A stretch of DNA of 64,000 bases from Erythrobacter aureus (GCF_003355455.1 NZ_CP031357.1:722501-786500), one strand, 5' to 3'; positions 15,750-25,925 are shown, numbered from the stretch's first letter. Notes: generated by a model from the letters alone, not told the origin. A program made the numbers and translations.

Positions 15750-18700
15750 CTAGTCCTCCTCCAACCGCAAAGCATCGCTCGCCTCGCGTTCGGCTGCGGT
15801 TTCTCCAAACCGCTCGTAAAGGATCGGCAGGAGGATGAGCGTCAGCAGCGTCGCAGTCACGAGGCCACCGATGACGACGATTGCGAGCGGCTTCTGAATT
15901 TCCGATCCCGGCCCGGTTGCGAACAGCAGCGGCACAAGCCCAAAGGCGGCGATACTGGCAGTCATCAGGACGGGGCGCAGCCGCCGTTCGGCTCCGCGCC
16001 GCACCGCTTCGGAAAGAGGCATGCCTTGTTCGCGAAGCTGGCGGAAATACGCCACCATCACGAGACCGTTGAGCACGGCGATACCGAGCAAGGCGATAAA
16101 GCCGACGGACGCCGGGACGGAAAGATACTCGCCCGAAACCGCCAGGGCGATCATCCCCCCCACGGCCGCGAAGGGAATGTTGGTAAGGATCAGCAAGGAT
16201 GCGCGCATCGATTTCAGCGTGAAGAAAAGGATGGCGAAGATCAGCACGATTGAGATCGGCAGCACCACCATCAGCCGTGCCGAAGCACGCTGCTGGTTCT
16301 CGAACTGACCACCCCATTCGATCCGGTAGCCCTGCGGCAGGGAGACATTCGCAGCGATATCCGCCTTCGCGTCCTCGACATAGCCGACGAGATCGCGCCC
16401 CGATACGAAGGCCTGTACCATGGCGAAACGCGAACCGTTCTCATGCTCGAGCTTGACCGGCCCGTAGGCCTGGCCGACATGCGCCACATCGCTTGCCCGC
16501 ACGAGTTGGCCGGAGGGCGCGCGGTAGACGAGATCGGCGAAGCCCTGCGGTGTCAGACCGCGAGAACCGTCGCCCTTCAAGACAATCGGTACACGGCGGA
16601 CACCATCGGCGACGATACCGGTACGCACGCCTTCGACCTGGGCACGCATCATATCCTGCAAGTCGGACACCGGCATGCCAACGCGGCCCGCGGCAACGCG
16701 GTCGATATCGATCAAGAGGTAATCCACCTGATCGTTGGCGACGGTCATAGCCTCGCTTGTTCCCTCAAGACCCTCCAGCCGCTTCTGGATTTCCCCTGCG
16801 AGGCGTGAGAGTTCGTCAAGATCAGGGCCGAACAGCTTGATCGCCAGATCGCCGCGTGCGCCGGTAAGCATTTCCGATGTCCGCATGTCGATCGGCTGGG
16901 TGAAGGTCGGTTCTATCCCGGGAAATTGCTCCATTACCTTGCGCAATTCGTCCAGCAGCCAGTCCTTGTCCTTCACGCGCCATTCCTCGCGCGGTTTGAG
17001 CTCGAGGAAGCTGTCGGTTTCATTGGGGCTCATCGGGTCGAGCCCGAGCTCGTCCGAACCGACGCGGGCGATCACTGCTTCGACTTCCGGCACCTGATCC
17101 AGAATTGCGCGCTGCACCTTCATGTCGCCCTCGACGCTGTGGTCGAGCGAGATCGAAGGGAGTTTGGTGAGCTGCACGATGATCGAGCCTTCATCCATCA
17201 CGGGCAGGAAGGTCTTGCCGGTGACGGTGTATGCCCCGGCCGCCAGCGCAAGCCCGATCCCAGCCACCCCGAACACGCGTTTCTTGTTGTCGAAGCTTGC
17301 CGTCAGGGCTGCCGAATAACGCGGCGCGATTTTGCGCATCAACCAGGGTTCGGAATGGCCTTGCTTGACCTTGAGCAGATAGAAAGCGAGCACCGGGACA
17401 AGCGTCAGCGACAGAACCAGCGCCGAACCTAGCGCCAGCACGATGGTCAGGGCGACTGGTGAGAAAAGCTTGCCTTCCAGCCCTTCCAGAGTCAGCAGCG
17501 GGAGGAATACCAGCGCGATGATTGCAAGACCCGAAGCGACCGGCTTGGCGACTTCGACAGCGGCGACGAACACGTTGTGGATTTTGCTGTTCGTCGAGTG
17601 TTTGGGATCGGAAAGTCTCTCTACAACATTCTCGACCACGACCACCGCGCCATCGACAAGGATGCCGACGGCGATCGCAAGCCCGCCCAGGCTCATGAGA
17701 TTGGCGCTGAGGCCAATCGACCGCATGAAGATGAAGGTCAGCAGGACGGCCATCGGCAATGCCAGTGCGACGATCACCGAGGCTCGGACATCGCCGAGAA
17801 ACAGCAGAAGCAGGATGATGACCAGCACGGTCGCTTCGAAAAGCGCGGTCTCGACGGTCCCGACCGCGCGTTCGATCAAGTCCGAACGATCGTAGAAGAC
17901 CGCGACGCTCATTCCCTCGGGCAGGCTGGGCTGAATCTCCTCGAGCCTTTGCTTCACTCCGTCGACGATCTGGCTGGCGTCGGCACCGCGCAAGCCGATG
18001 ACGAGGCCTTGCACGGCTTCGGCTTCGCCGTTCTTGGAAACCGCGCCATAACGGGTGAGGCTTCCCATACGGACATTGGCGACATCGCCCACGCGTACGA
18101 CCGCGCCCGTGTCGGCTTTGACGACCACGGCCGCAAGGTCCTCCAAAGTGCGGATGGCCCCGGTCGAACGGACGATCAGCGATTCCTCGCCAATGGTCAG
18201 CCTTCCTGCGCCATCGTTGCGATTGCTCATCTCGATGGCTTTGGCGAGGTCGGCGGTGGAAAGGCCGGATGCCGCCAGGGACGAGCTGTCCGGTGCGACT
18301 TCGAAAGTTTCGACGAAGCCTCCGAGCGCATTGACGTCTGCGACGCCGGGCACGGTGCGCAAAGCCGGACGGATCGTCCAGTCGAGCACCCGACGTTTCT
18401 CGGCCAACGATTGCGGCCCTTCGAGCGTGAACATGAACATCTCGGAGAGCGGCGTCGAAATCGGAGCTAGCCCGCCTTCAACCGTCGCCGGCATATCTTC
18501 CACCACCGCATTGAGCCGCTCGGAGACCTGTTGCCGCGCCCAATAGATATCGGTGCTATCTTCGAAATCGATCGTGATGTCGGCGATAGCGTATTTGGCG
18601 ACCGAGCGGAGTACGGTCTGCTCGGGAATTCCGAGCATCTCCATCTCGATCGGCGTTACCACGCGGCTCTCGACTTCTTCCGGCGTCATCCCTGGAGCCT

Positions 18701-18854
18701 TGAGGATGATCTTGACTTGCGTGGTGCTGATGTCGGGGAAGGCGTCGATCGGTAGCCTGGCGAAGGACCATGCTCCAACCCCGGCGAGGACCAGCGCCAG
18801 GCCGATGACGCCCAGGCGCAGATCGAGCGCCTTTTTTATCAGATTGCGAAGCAT
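15750..18854 (-). CDS. Heavy-metal efflux RND transporter, CzcA/CusA family
   Basis: A 1034-residue RND pump of normal length with twelve expected membrane helices. It begins with the typical LPIDAFPDISTTQVKI segment. Transmembrane helix 4 carries VDGAVVVVENVVERL, with the acidic residues that mark heavy-metal RND proton relays. These pumps export divalent or monovalent metal ions from periplasm or cytoplasm using the proton gradient. The gene lies 6 bases after the membrane-fusion gene and just before the outer-membrane factor. Metal specificity (Co/Zn/Cd against Cu/Ag) cannot be decided from what I see. Confidence 0.93.
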   Translation of the reverse strand: MLRNLIKKALDLRLGVIGLALVLAGVGAWSFARLPIDAFPDISTTQVKIILKAPGMTPEEVESRVVTPIEMEMLGIPEQTVLRSVAKYAIADITIDFEDSTDIYWARQQVSERLNAVVEDMPATVEGGLAPISTPLSEMFMFTLEGPQSLAEKRRVLDWTIRPALRTVPGVADVNALGGFVETFEVAPDSSSLAASGLSTADLAKAIEMSNRNDGAGRLTIGEESLIVRSTGAIRTLEDLAAVVVKADTGAVVRVGDVANVRMGSLTRYGAVSKNGEAEAVQGLVIGLRGADASQIVDGVKQRLEEIQPSLPEGMSVAVFYDRSDLIERAVGTVETALFEATVLVIILLLLFLGDVRASVIVALALPMAVLLTFIFMRSIGLSANLMSLGGLAIAVGILVDGAVVVVENVVERLSDPKHSTNSKIHNVFVAAVEVAKPVASGLAIIALVFLPLLTLEGLEGKLFSPVALTIVLALGSALVLSLTLVPVLAFYLLKVKQGHSEPWLMRKIAPRYSAALTASFDNKKRVFGVAGIGLALAAGAYTVTGKTFLPVMDEGSIIVQLTKLPSISLDHSVEGDMKVQRAILDQVPEVEAVIARVGSDELGLDPMSPNETDSFLELKPREEWRVKDKDWLLDELRKVMEQFPGIEPTFTQPIDMRTSEMLTGARGDLAIKLFGPDLDELSRLAGEIQKRLEGLEGTSEAMTVANDQVDYLLIDIDRVAAGRVGMPVSDLQDMMRAQVEGVRTGIVADGVRRVPIVLKGDGSRGLTPQGFADLVYRAPSGQLVRASDVAHVGQAYGPVKLEHENGSRFAMVQAFVSGRDLVGYVEDAKADIAANVSLPQGYRIEWGGQFENQQRASARLMVVLPISIVLIFAILFFTLKSMRASLLILTNIPFAAVGGMIALAVSGEYLSVPASVGFIALLGIAVLNGLVMVAYFRQLREQGMPLSEAVRRGAERRLRPVLMTASIAAFGLVPLLFATGPGSEIQKPLAIVVIGGLVTATLLTLILLPILYERFGETAAEREASDALRLEED

Positions 18855-18860
18855 GTCGGC

Positions 18861-19943
18861 TTACTCCGCGCTCATGGCTTTGAGTTCCGCTACGCTGCTC
18901 GCGGCGACGACTTCGCCCGCCGTCAGGCCTTCGGAGATGATAGCCTGCTGGTCGGTCGTTCCGACCACCGTGACCTTACGCGCCTCGTAGCTCCCTTCGT
19001 CGCGCACGAAGACATGGGTTCCTCCGCCGATCTTCGTCACAGCGTTGGCGGGTACGGCAATGCCGGACGGTGACGCCTTTCCTATGATCGTCACGCTGAC
19101 ATTGCGACCGGCGACGATCCCCGGGGCGCTGCCCATGCTCGCGCGGGCCAGTACCGACCGGGTGGCCGGGTCGATCGAGGGCGAAACCGCGAGAATTCGG
19201 CCACCGACGGGCACTGATCCGCCGCCATCGGTGGACAGCGCGATCTCGATCGGCATGGCTGGGCGGACCTTTCTCGCCAGCCGTTCGGGCAATTGCAATT
19301 CGACCTGATAAGCACCTTCGGCCTCGATCACGAAAGGGGCCTCCATGCCGTTCACCGGGCCACCTGTGACCGCGCCGACATGCGCGACACGGCCCGAAAT
19401 CGGCGCACTTAGCGTCATGGTGCCATCCGGGCCGACGCCCGCCAGGGATGCCAGTCGGCGCTGTTCGGCGAGGCTGGCGCGAGCCTGCGCCAGCTCCGCA
19501 TTCGCCTCGTCGGCACGGGCCGACGCTATGATCCCCTCATCCGCCAATTGCGTCAGTCGATGTGCGCGTGCCTCGGCGAGCCCAAGCGCGGATTGCGCCC
19601 TTGCCAGTTGACCGCGAATCTGGACAGGTTCCGCGGCACGCACGAGTGCCAAGGGCTGGCCACGGCGCACCGCCTGGCCTTCGATCACATAGACCCGCAC
19701 CGCGGCGCCGGGGAACGGCACCGTTACGGCAACGCGCGCGTCGGGCGGGAAAGTGACGGTCCCGGGCACGCTACCGATCGGCACGTGGGTCACCTCCTGA
19801 GCCAAAGCCGTTTCGATCGCGAGACCCGATAGCGGATCGGCCCCGGCCGTATCTGCTGCGTCCGGCGGAGCAGGGTCCGTGCATGCGGACAGCCCGAGCA
19901 GGCTGGTAGCGAACCCGAGAGTAACGAGAGATCGAGCAATCAT
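18861..19943 (-). CDS. Efflux membrane-fusion lipoprotein (CzcB/CusB-like)
   Basis: A 360-residue periplasmic adaptor. It has a lipoprotein signal with lipobox LGLSAC near residue 20, a barrel-sandwich half (AAVRVYVIEGQAVRRGQPLA), an alpha-hairpin rich in Ala/Glu/Arg (residues about 105-155) and the second barrel half (LSAPISGRVAHVGAVTGG). It is the first gene of the efflux operon. Start is uncertain: ATG 19943 gives the best signal peptide, although GGGGA is directly adjacent; a GTG at 19961 is an alternative. The divergent response regulator is the likely controller. Confidence 0.87.
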   Translation of the reverse strand: MIARSLVTLGFATSLLGLSACTDPAPPDAADTAGADPLSGLAIETALAQEVTHVPIGSVPGTVTFPPDARVAVTVPFPGAAVRVYVIEGQAVRRGQPLALVRAAEPVQIRGQLARAQSALGLAEARAHRLTQLADEGIIASARADEANAELAQARASLAEQRRLASLAGVGPDGTMTLSAPISGRVAHVGAVTGGPVNGMEAPFVIEAEGAYQVELQLPERLARKVRPAMPIEIALSTDGGGSVPVGGRILAVSPSIDPATRSVLARASMGSAPGIVAGRNVSVTIIGKASPSGIAVPANAVTKIGGGTHVFVRDEGSYEARKVTVVGTTDQQAIISEGLTAGEVVAASSVAELKAMSAE

Positions 19944-19965
19944 TCCCCGAAAATGACGCACCAAG

Positions 19966-20002
19966 CTGACAGCAACTTGTCAGTCTGGCAGCTTGTTGTC
20001 AG
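19966..20002. promoter_or_regulatory. Repeats in the efflux / two-component divergent region
   Basis: CTGACA (19966-19971) and TGTCAG (19978-19983) form an inverted repeat with a 6-base spacer. A second TTGTCAG at 19996-20002 repeats the half-site 19 bases after the first (19977-19983). Such repeats are typical of OmpR-family response-regulator boxes, and they lie between the regulator gene and the divergent efflux operon. Confidence 0.5.
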
Positions 20003-20073
20003 TTTCAAGAACCATACTCGATGGCTTTCCGCCAACACGCCACTACCCAGCGCGCCACTACGAGGCTTGTTCG

Positions 20074-20730
20074 ATGCGCCTGCTCCTTGTCGAAGACGAT
20101 CCCGAACTCGGTCGGCGCCTGGGCGAACGTCTGCGCGGCGCCGATTTCGCGGTGGAGGTTGCGCGAAGCAGGAGCGAGGCGGAGGACTGGCCCGATGTCG
20201 ACCAGATGGCTGCGGTGATCCTCGATCTGGGGTTGCCTGATGGAGACGGGATCGAACTCCTCAGGCATTGGCGCGATCTGCGGATCGATACGCCGGTCCT
20301 GATTCTCACGGCACGGGGAAGTTGGCAGGACAAGGTCGAAGGCCTGAATGCGGGAGCAGATGATTTCGTTGTAAAGCCGGTCCGGCTCGAAGAATTGCTC
20401 GCTCGGCTCAACGCTTTGTTCCGGCGCCAGCAGGGTAAACGCAGCACCCTTATCGAAATAGGCGATCTCGCTCTCGACCCGCTGACGCGTCTGGTCGAGC
20501 AGGCTGGCAAGCCCTTGTCCTTGAGCAAGCAGGAATTCAAGCTGTTGCACCTGTTCATGCGCCGAGCGGGGCAGGTGATGTCGCAAAGCACGATCCTCGA
20601 CGATCTCTATGAACTCGGGCACGAACGGGAACCGAACACGGTTGAGGTCCTGATCGGCCGCCTGCGGCGCAAGATCGGTCGTGATCGAATCGTCACTCTC
20701 AGGGGCATGGGCTATAGGTTCGAAAAATGA
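20074..20730 (+). CDS. OmpR-family response regulator
   Basis: A 218-residue protein with an N-terminal receiver (MRLLLVEDDPELGRRLGERL, phospho-acceptor Asp near residue 51 in VILDLGLPDGDG, conserved Lys in VVKPVRLEELL near residue 100). Its C-terminal winged-helix DNA-binding domain has LSLSKQEFKLLHLFMRRAGQ and TVEVLIGRLRRKIG. It overlaps the sensor kinase gene by four bases (ATGA) and is divergent from the metal RND operon, which it probably activates through the repeats at 19966-20002. The longer frame from 19993 lacks a plausible start. Confidence 0.93.
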   Translation: MRLLLVEDDPELGRRLGERLRGADFAVEVARSRSEAEDWPDVDQMAAVILDLGLPDGDGIELLRHWRDLRIDTPVLILTARGSWQDKVEGLNAGADDFVVKPVRLEELLARLNALFRRQQGKRSTLIEIGDLALDPLTRLVEQAGKPLSLSKQEFKLLHLFMRRAGQVMSQSTILDDLYELGHEREPNTVEVLIGRLRRKIGRDRIVTLRGMGYRFEK

Positions 20731-22097
20731 AAGAACGGCTCGTCCCCGGCAGCCTCCGCCTGCGCTTCCTGCTCGCAATCTCAGTCTGGGTGGCGCTGGG
20801 GATTGGCGCGATCTGGTTTTCGGCTGTCGGAATTTTCACTGCCCACGTCGAAAAGTCCTATCACGAAGAACTCGAAGTCCATGTGCGTGAACTTGCCAGG
20901 CTGGCCGTGTTGGATGGCCGAGGCGCAATCCGATTGAGCCGCCCCCTTTCAGACCCGCGATATGAGGAGCCACTGTCCGGCTTCTACTGGCAGATCACTG
21001 TCGACGGCCGGAAGCCCCTGCGATCCAGGTCGATGACGAAAGGCACTCTCGACGAACGTATAGCCCACTCTTCCAAAATCCTGCACACGCTTGACAATGG
21101 CCCGACCGGGCCGACGATCACTTACGGCCTCGTCGAGAAAGATCCGTCCGGTCGGATGATCCATTATGTCATCGCGACCGATCAGAGCGAACTCGACCGG
21201 CTTATCGATGGCTTCACGGGGCACCTCACCTTATGGCTTGCGGGGCTCGGCAGTCTCTTGCTCGCAACTGGCCTTGCGATAATCGGCTTCGGCCTGCACC
21301 CCCTCGATCGGCTTGCACGAGCTATTGCCCGCTTGCGGCAGGGTGAGGCGGAAAAGCTCGAGGGAGACTACCCGGCTGAGATCGCACCGCTTGTTGGCGA
21401 TCTCAATGCATATATTCGGCAAAACGCGAACATGATTGCCCGGGCGCGTGTCCAGGCGGGCAACCTCGCGCATTCGCTGCGCACTCCACTGACCATCATC
21501 ACAGACGAAGCAGAGCGCCTCGCCGGCAACCCGGAATGTTCGCAAGCGGCCCAGGTCCTTCTGGAACAATGCAGCGCGATGGAGCAGCAGATCGCCTATC
21601 AGCTTGCCCGGGCGCGATCGTCTTCGGGTCAGCCCCATGCTGCGCGTCCGACCCGCGTCCCCGATGTTGCAGAGCCTATTTTGCGCGCCATGAAACGCCT
21701 GCACCCGACCAAATCCTTCGCCATGAACGCGGCCGAATGCAACCGACTGACCATTCCGGTAGACGCGGTAGACTATGCGGAGTTGCTCTCCATTCTTCTG
21801 GACAATGCCGGCAAATGGGCGCGTCACGAAGTCCGGCTGGTGTTCGACAACGACGAGGACGGCGCTGTTGTGGCGAGGATTAGCGACGATGGCCCGGGCA
21901 TCGAGCCCGAGAATATGGACAAAGCGTTTGCTCTGGGATCACGCTTCGACACGAGCAAGCCCGGCGCTGGTCTAGGCTTGGCGATTGCCCACGAAATCGC
22001 CGAGGCGATAGGCGTGGGACTGTATCTCGAAAACGCGGTAACCGGCCTGGTCGCCACGATAGTCTACCGTCCCACGGACCGGCCTGAGTCCAGTTGA
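20727..22097 (+). CDS. Sensor histidine kinase paired with the efflux regulator
   Basis: A 456-residue kinase. It has a membrane helix near residues 12-36, a periplasmic sensor of about 130 residues, and a second helix near 167-192 with a HAMP-like linker. The H-box is NLAHSLRTPLTII with His near 249, the N-box LLDNAGKW is near 357, and the G-boxes are DDGPGIEPEN near 386 and GAGLGLAIAHE near 412. The PhoQ-like H-box (SLRTPL) differs from the common SHELRTPL. It is translationally coupled to the response regulator. The periplasmic domain probably senses metal or envelope stress; that is inference from context. Confidence 0.92.
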   Translation: MKERLVPGSLRLRFLLAISVWVALGIGAIWFSAVGIFTAHVEKSYHEELEVHVRELARLAVLDGRGAIRLSRPLSDPRYEEPLSGFYWQITVDGRKPLRSRSMTKGTLDERIAHSSKILHTLDNGPTGPTITYGLVEKDPSGRMIHYVIATDQSELDRLIDGFTGHLTLWLAGLGSLLLATGLAIIGFGLHPLDRLARAIARLRQGEAEKLEGDYPAEIAPLVGDLNAYIRQNANMIARARVQAGNLAHSLRTPLTIITDEAERLAGNPECSQAAQVLLEQCSAMEQQIAYQLARARSSSGQPHAARPTRVPDVAEPILRAMKRLHPTKSFAMNAAECNRLTIPVDAVDYAELLSILLDNAGKWARHEVRLVFDNDEDGAVVARISDDGPGIEPENMDKAFALGSRFDTSKPGAGLGLAIAHEIAEAIGVGLYLENAVTGLVATIVYRPTDRPESS

Positions 22098-22559
22098 TAT
22101 GGCGAACCGCCCGGGACGGATGGTCGCGGCGCCGCCGATGACGCGGAAGCGAATGGTCATCCGCATCCCGCGATTAATGCCTGCTCCCGAGAGACGCTTG
22201 CCAGCCGGTGCATCCGACAGGCCTGCTCTGCAACATGGCAGCGTATCGGGCGCTTCTTGAGAATATTCCGGCGAAGATGGACGGAGTTGGCAAGACCCGG
22301 ACCTACCCGGTCGGGGAGGCCGAGACCACGATACGATTGGCAATTCTCCTCGAAGTGCGCCGAGGTACGACCGAAACGACAAAACCGGAACCCGAGCAAA
22401 CCGACCGGGAATGGATAGTTCGGTGCAAGATGGGCATGCCGAAGCGAAATCCGCGATTGATCGATCGCCAGCATTGTTCGCGCTGATGGATCATTGGCTG
22501 GATTTGGATCTGGCGATCCTGGTAGGGCCGGGCTCTCGCTGAGACGGCGTTTGGAGCAA
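22098..22559. other. Unassigned intergenic stretch between kinase and TBDR
   Basis: About 460 bases (616 in all to the TBDR stop) between two convergent genes. Open frames of 92 codons (+) and 100-160 codons (-) exist, but their composition is not protein-like and they lack ribosome sites or recognisable motifs. Decayed sequence is possible. Nothing else seen. Confidence 0.4.
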
Positions 22560-22600
22560 AGCGGTGCGGAAAAGTGTATTCTTGCCTCTTCCGCACCGCT
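22560..22600. terminator. Hairpin between convergent genes, probable bidirectional terminator
   Basis: Perfect 12-base inverted repeat: AGCGGTGCGGAA at 22560-22571 with its complement at 22589-22600, and a 17-base loop. It lies 114 bases beyond the stop of the leftward TBDR and 460 bases beyond the kinase. The following T-runs are short (TTTG leftward), so termination is a moderate inference. Confidence 0.45.
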
Positions 22601-22713
22601 TCCCTCGTCAATTAGGCAGACTTTGTCGCGCCATGCCAACGAGCATCAACCCGATGGGCTTCGCTCCCCATAGGGGGCACCCATTGCGCGAAGCATTGTC
22701 TCCGATTCTCGTG

Positions 22714-25700
22714 TCAGAAGCGCTTGGTCACATTGAAGCCGAATATGCGCGGATCGAGTGTGAACACATTCGTGGTCAGCCCGGAATCGTCGCTGTTCGT
22801 GAAGAAATCCGTGATCGGAGTATCGTTGAACAGGTTCTTCACATAGAACTGGAAAGCGATCTGGGATGCCGGTCGCTCCAGCGTGATTGCCAGGTTCGCA
22901 TTGTCCCACGCCTTCAAGCGGTCGTATTCGGTATTGTAGACCCGGGCGAAGCTCTTCGATTGACGGTAATAATCGCCGCGAAATGTGAGTTCCCAATCGC
23001 CCTCGTCGATGAAGAATGTGTATTGCGCACCGATATTGAACGTCAATCTGGGGGCATTGGGCAGTTCGTTGCCTTCGAGATCGGCATAGAAGCCCCTTCC
23101 TCCGTTGGGAGCGTCGGTAAGCGGATTATATTCGAAGCCATAGAACTGGTAGAGCGGGAGACCGTCGATTTCCGGAGTAAAGGTGCCGAGTTCGGCCGTT
23201 CCACCACACAATGCGCTGAGCGCGGGAAAACCTAGGCCGAATGAAGTAAGGGGATTGGCCAAAACCTGTTCGACGATGTCCCGCGGCGCGATGCAGTTCG
23301 ACGGGACCTGCAGCCATGGGCGGATCAGAACCCAATCCTCGTTCCCCTGGGTACGGTTCATGACATCTATCGACTGCGCGCCTTCTTTCAGCCGCGTTTT
23401 GAGATAACCCAGATTGGTATCGAGGCGAAAGGCGCGGGAGGGCCGCCAGGCAGCCTCGAATTCGAGACCCCAGACCGTCGCGTCGAAATTCTCATTCAAG
23501 GAAATGCGATCAACGATCTTGGATATCTGATAGCCCTGATAATCGTAATAGAATCCCGTCGCGTTCAAGATCAGACGGCCGCCATCGAAGCTGTTTTTCG
23601 TGCCGATTTCGAAAGCCGTCAGATATTCTGGTTCGAACGTGGCGGGCAGGGGCTGGAACTGAACGACAAAGGGATCGATGTCGGGACGCGGCGGATTGGT
23701 GCCGCCGCCCTTATAGCCACGCGAAACCGATGCGTAGATCAAAGTATCGTCGGAAAAATCGAGGTTCGGCCGCCAGTCTACGACAATCCTGCCGGTGGGC
23801 TCCGACCATTTTTGTACCACCGGATCGCCTTGGGGATAACCACCTGCGATCGACCCGCCGCTCGTCCCGTTCGTGCCTGCGCCCAGCAGTAGCTGGCTTG
23901 GAACAGGAGTGGTGGTCTTTTTGTCCTTGGTCCAACGGATACCGGCGGTGATATTCACCGTATCGGCAATTTTCCAGTAACCTTCCGCGAACACGGCCCA
24001 GGATTCGGTTTCGACCAGATTCCGGCTGAGGAAATAATTGTGCCCCATCTCGTCCAGGCTGCCGAGCGGATTGGGATCGACATAGACGCAGTCATACTCC
24101 GTCGTGCTTGGCTGGCAGTCGATATAGTCGGCCGGAGTGCCTCTACGGTTGTAAAGATTGTAGGCCAAGTAAGTGAATGCGTTGTTCAGGACGAAATAGT
24201 CGTCCTGAGTTTTGAAATTCAGATAATTCGTGCCGATATTGAAGTTGAATGCTCCATCGTAGTCGGATTGAAGGCGGAATTCTTGCGACCACTGGCGATT
24301 GCGCGATCGGCTTATGTCGATGGCCAGGAGCCGGTTCGATGCCCCGAGCTGCGGGTCAACGAATATGCCCCCGGGCGCGGCGAATTCCTGGTTTATCGGT
24401 AGCCCGAAGAATGGCCCAACAAGGTCCGTAGTATCGCTAAAAATGGGACCAGATACGAAACGGTTGTAATCCTGCGACGAATAATACCTGTCTCGTGCGT
24501 AGGCCGTTTGCGAAACCAACCGCAAATCATCCGATACTCCGAAATCGAGGTTGAGCTGGACCACGTCGTTCTTGGCGCGGAAGACGGGATCGTAGCTGGT
24601 TGCGATCTCGCGGAGGTCGCGCGATTGGACCACATCGGCGAAGGGGTCGCCTGGCAAAAATGCTGGAACCAAGTTACCCTTGTCGGGGTCCCTGCCCATG
24701 TTCAAGACGATCCGGCCCGCCGCGATGAAGGCCAGGGCTTCGGCATTGGGGGCTCCATAGGCATCGTCGCTGTACAGAGAGCCGGGAAGGCAGCCCTGGC
24801 TGAATTTCGAAGACAGGGGCACAGGCTCGAACTGCGATACGGGAACCGGAGTATCCCCGATCATGGTTTTCCCGGGATCGCGGGTGCACAGATTCTTGCC
24901 TGTACGAGACCTGTTGTCGTCTTCCTCGAAATGCTGCCAGACCAGATTGGCGTTGAAGCGGTCGCTCGGCTCCCATTCGAGGATGGCTCGGGTGGACCAC
25001 AGGTCACGGCCATTCACCTTCTTCCCGGTAAAGGTGTTGAAGTCGTACCCGTCGCGCTTCGTCCAGGCCCCGGCTACGCGTGCTGCCAGCGTGTTGCTCA
25101 AGGGGATGTTGAGCATGCCGCTTGCGCGGGTGGTCCCGAAGCTGCCGACTTCCGCCCTTATCTCCCCGGCGAAGTCCGGGGTCGGCATGGCGGGGATGAG
25201 ATTGACCACCCCTGCGGTTGCATTGCGCCCGTAGAGCGTGCCCTGGGGGCCGCGCAACACTTCGATCCGGGCCATGTCGAAGAACTCGGATTCGAACAGG
25301 CGGTTACGGATTAGCGGTGTATTGTTGAAGCTGACCGCAACGGCCGGATCCGACGCCGCCGAGATCGATTTTGTCCCGACACCGCGGATCGAGAAATTGT
25401 ACATGCTGAAATTGGATTTCGAAAAGTTGACGTTCGGCACCGCCCTGAGAAGCTCCGAACCGCCTTCGATCTTCTGATTGTTGAGCGCTTCGGCCGATAT
25501 GGCCGATATCGCGATCGGGACATCCATGATGGATTCCTCGCGCTTTTGCGCGGTAACGATAATCACGTTCCCACCGGGCACTGACTCCGCGGTTTCGCCC
25601 GTAGCCGCCGATGCGGCTGGTTGATCGGATTCCTGACCGTAGCTTGGTACCGCTGAAAGTGCAGTGATCGCGACAATGCTCGTCGTGCATGCTGCGCGAG

Positions 25701-25719
25701 CGAAAAAACTTCCCTTCAT
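22714..25719 (-). CDS. TonB-dependent outer-membrane receptor (candidate TetR-regulated)
   Basis: A 1001-residue receptor counted from ATG 25719, which follows GGGGAGAGGAT. It has a signal peptide ending near SYGQES, a TonB-box-like NVIIVTAQKREE, and plug motifs SIRGVGTKSISAASDPAVAV and IEVLRGPQGTLYGRNATAGV. A large barrel follows, ending in the aromatic FNVTKRF. Sphingomonads use such receptors for iron chelates, glycans, lipids and aromatic compounds; the substrate here is unknown. Two copies of a TGACATGAGTG-type palindrome lie about 180-220 bases upstream and link it to the neighbouring TetR regulator. Confidence 0.92.
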   Translation of the reverse strand: MKGSFFARAACTTSIVAITALSAVPSYGQESDQPAASAATGETAESVPGGNVIIVTAQKREESIMDVPIAISAISAEALNNQKIEGGSELLRAVPNVNFSKSNFSMYNFSIRGVGTKSISAASDPAVAVSFNNTPLIRNRLFESEFFDMARIEVLRGPQGTLYGRNATAGVVNLIPAMPTPDFAGEIRAEVGSFGTTRASGMLNIPLSNTLAARVAGAWTKRDGYDFNTFTGKKVNGRDLWSTRAILEWEPSDRFNANLVWQHFEEDDNRSRTGKNLCTRDPGKTMIGDTPVPVSQFEPVPLSSKFSQGCLPGSLYSDDAYGAPNAEALAFIAAGRIVLNMGRDPDKGNLVPAFLPGDPFADVVQSRDLREIATSYDPVFRAKNDVVQLNLDFGVSDDLRLVSQTAYARDRYYSSQDYNRFVSGPIFSDTTDLVGPFFGLPINQEFAAPGGIFVDPQLGASNRLLAIDISRSRNRQWSQEFRLQSDYDGAFNFNIGTNYLNFKTQDDYFVLNNAFTYLAYNLYNRRGTPADYIDCQPSTTEYDCVYVDPNPLGSLDEMGHNYFLSRNLVETESWAVFAEGYWKIADTVNITAGIRWTKDKKTTTPVPSQLLLGAGTNGTSGGSIAGGYPQGDPVVQKWSEPTGRIVVDWRPNLDFSDDTLIYASVSRGYKGGGTNPPRPDIDPFVVQFQPLPATFEPEYLTAFEIGTKNSFDGGRLILNATGFYYDYQGYQISKIVDRISLNENFDATVWGLEFEAAWRPSRAFRLDTNLGYLKTRLKEGAQSIDVMNRTQGNEDWVLIRPWLQVPSNCIAPRDIVEQVLANPLTSFGLGFPALSALCGGTAELGTFTPEIDGLPLYQFYGFEYNPLTDAPNGGRGFYADLEGNELPNAPRLTFNIGAQYTFFIDEGDWELTFRGDYYRQSKSFARVYNTEYDRLKAWDNANLAITLERPASQIAFQFYVKNLFNDTPITDFFTNSDDSGLTTNVFTLDPRIFGFNVTKRF

Positions 25720-25897
25720 ATCCTCTCCCCATGTCCTCGCCCGGATTACCTCGCCGGCCCTTCGAGTGGCGCGTACGCAGGCAAAAGGCGTAATTCTCTC
25801 GCCGTGCCCAGGAGGCTCGTGATCGGCGATTCCCATTGCCTCTCAGCAAAGAAAGCCCAGATCGCATCCCGACATGACGGGCCGAAAGCTATCAATG

Positions 25898-25913
25898 CTG
25901 ACACTCATGTCAA
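25898..25913 (-). promoter_or_regulatory. Candidate TetR operator, TBDR promoter (proximal)
   Basis: Leftward strand reads TTGACATGAGTGTCAG, a palindrome with half-sites TGACA and TGTCA and a 4-base centre. It matches the pattern found before the PraB-like gene (30288-30303) and the PF10118 gene (32074-32089). Confidence 0.6.
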
Positions 25914-25925
25914 TAAGGTTTGACA

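Noticed and set aside
22157..22639. Open frames of 92-160 codons between the kinase and the TBDR
   Set aside because: Composition is Arg/Pro-rich and not protein-like, there are no ribosome sites, and the frames on both strands overlap.
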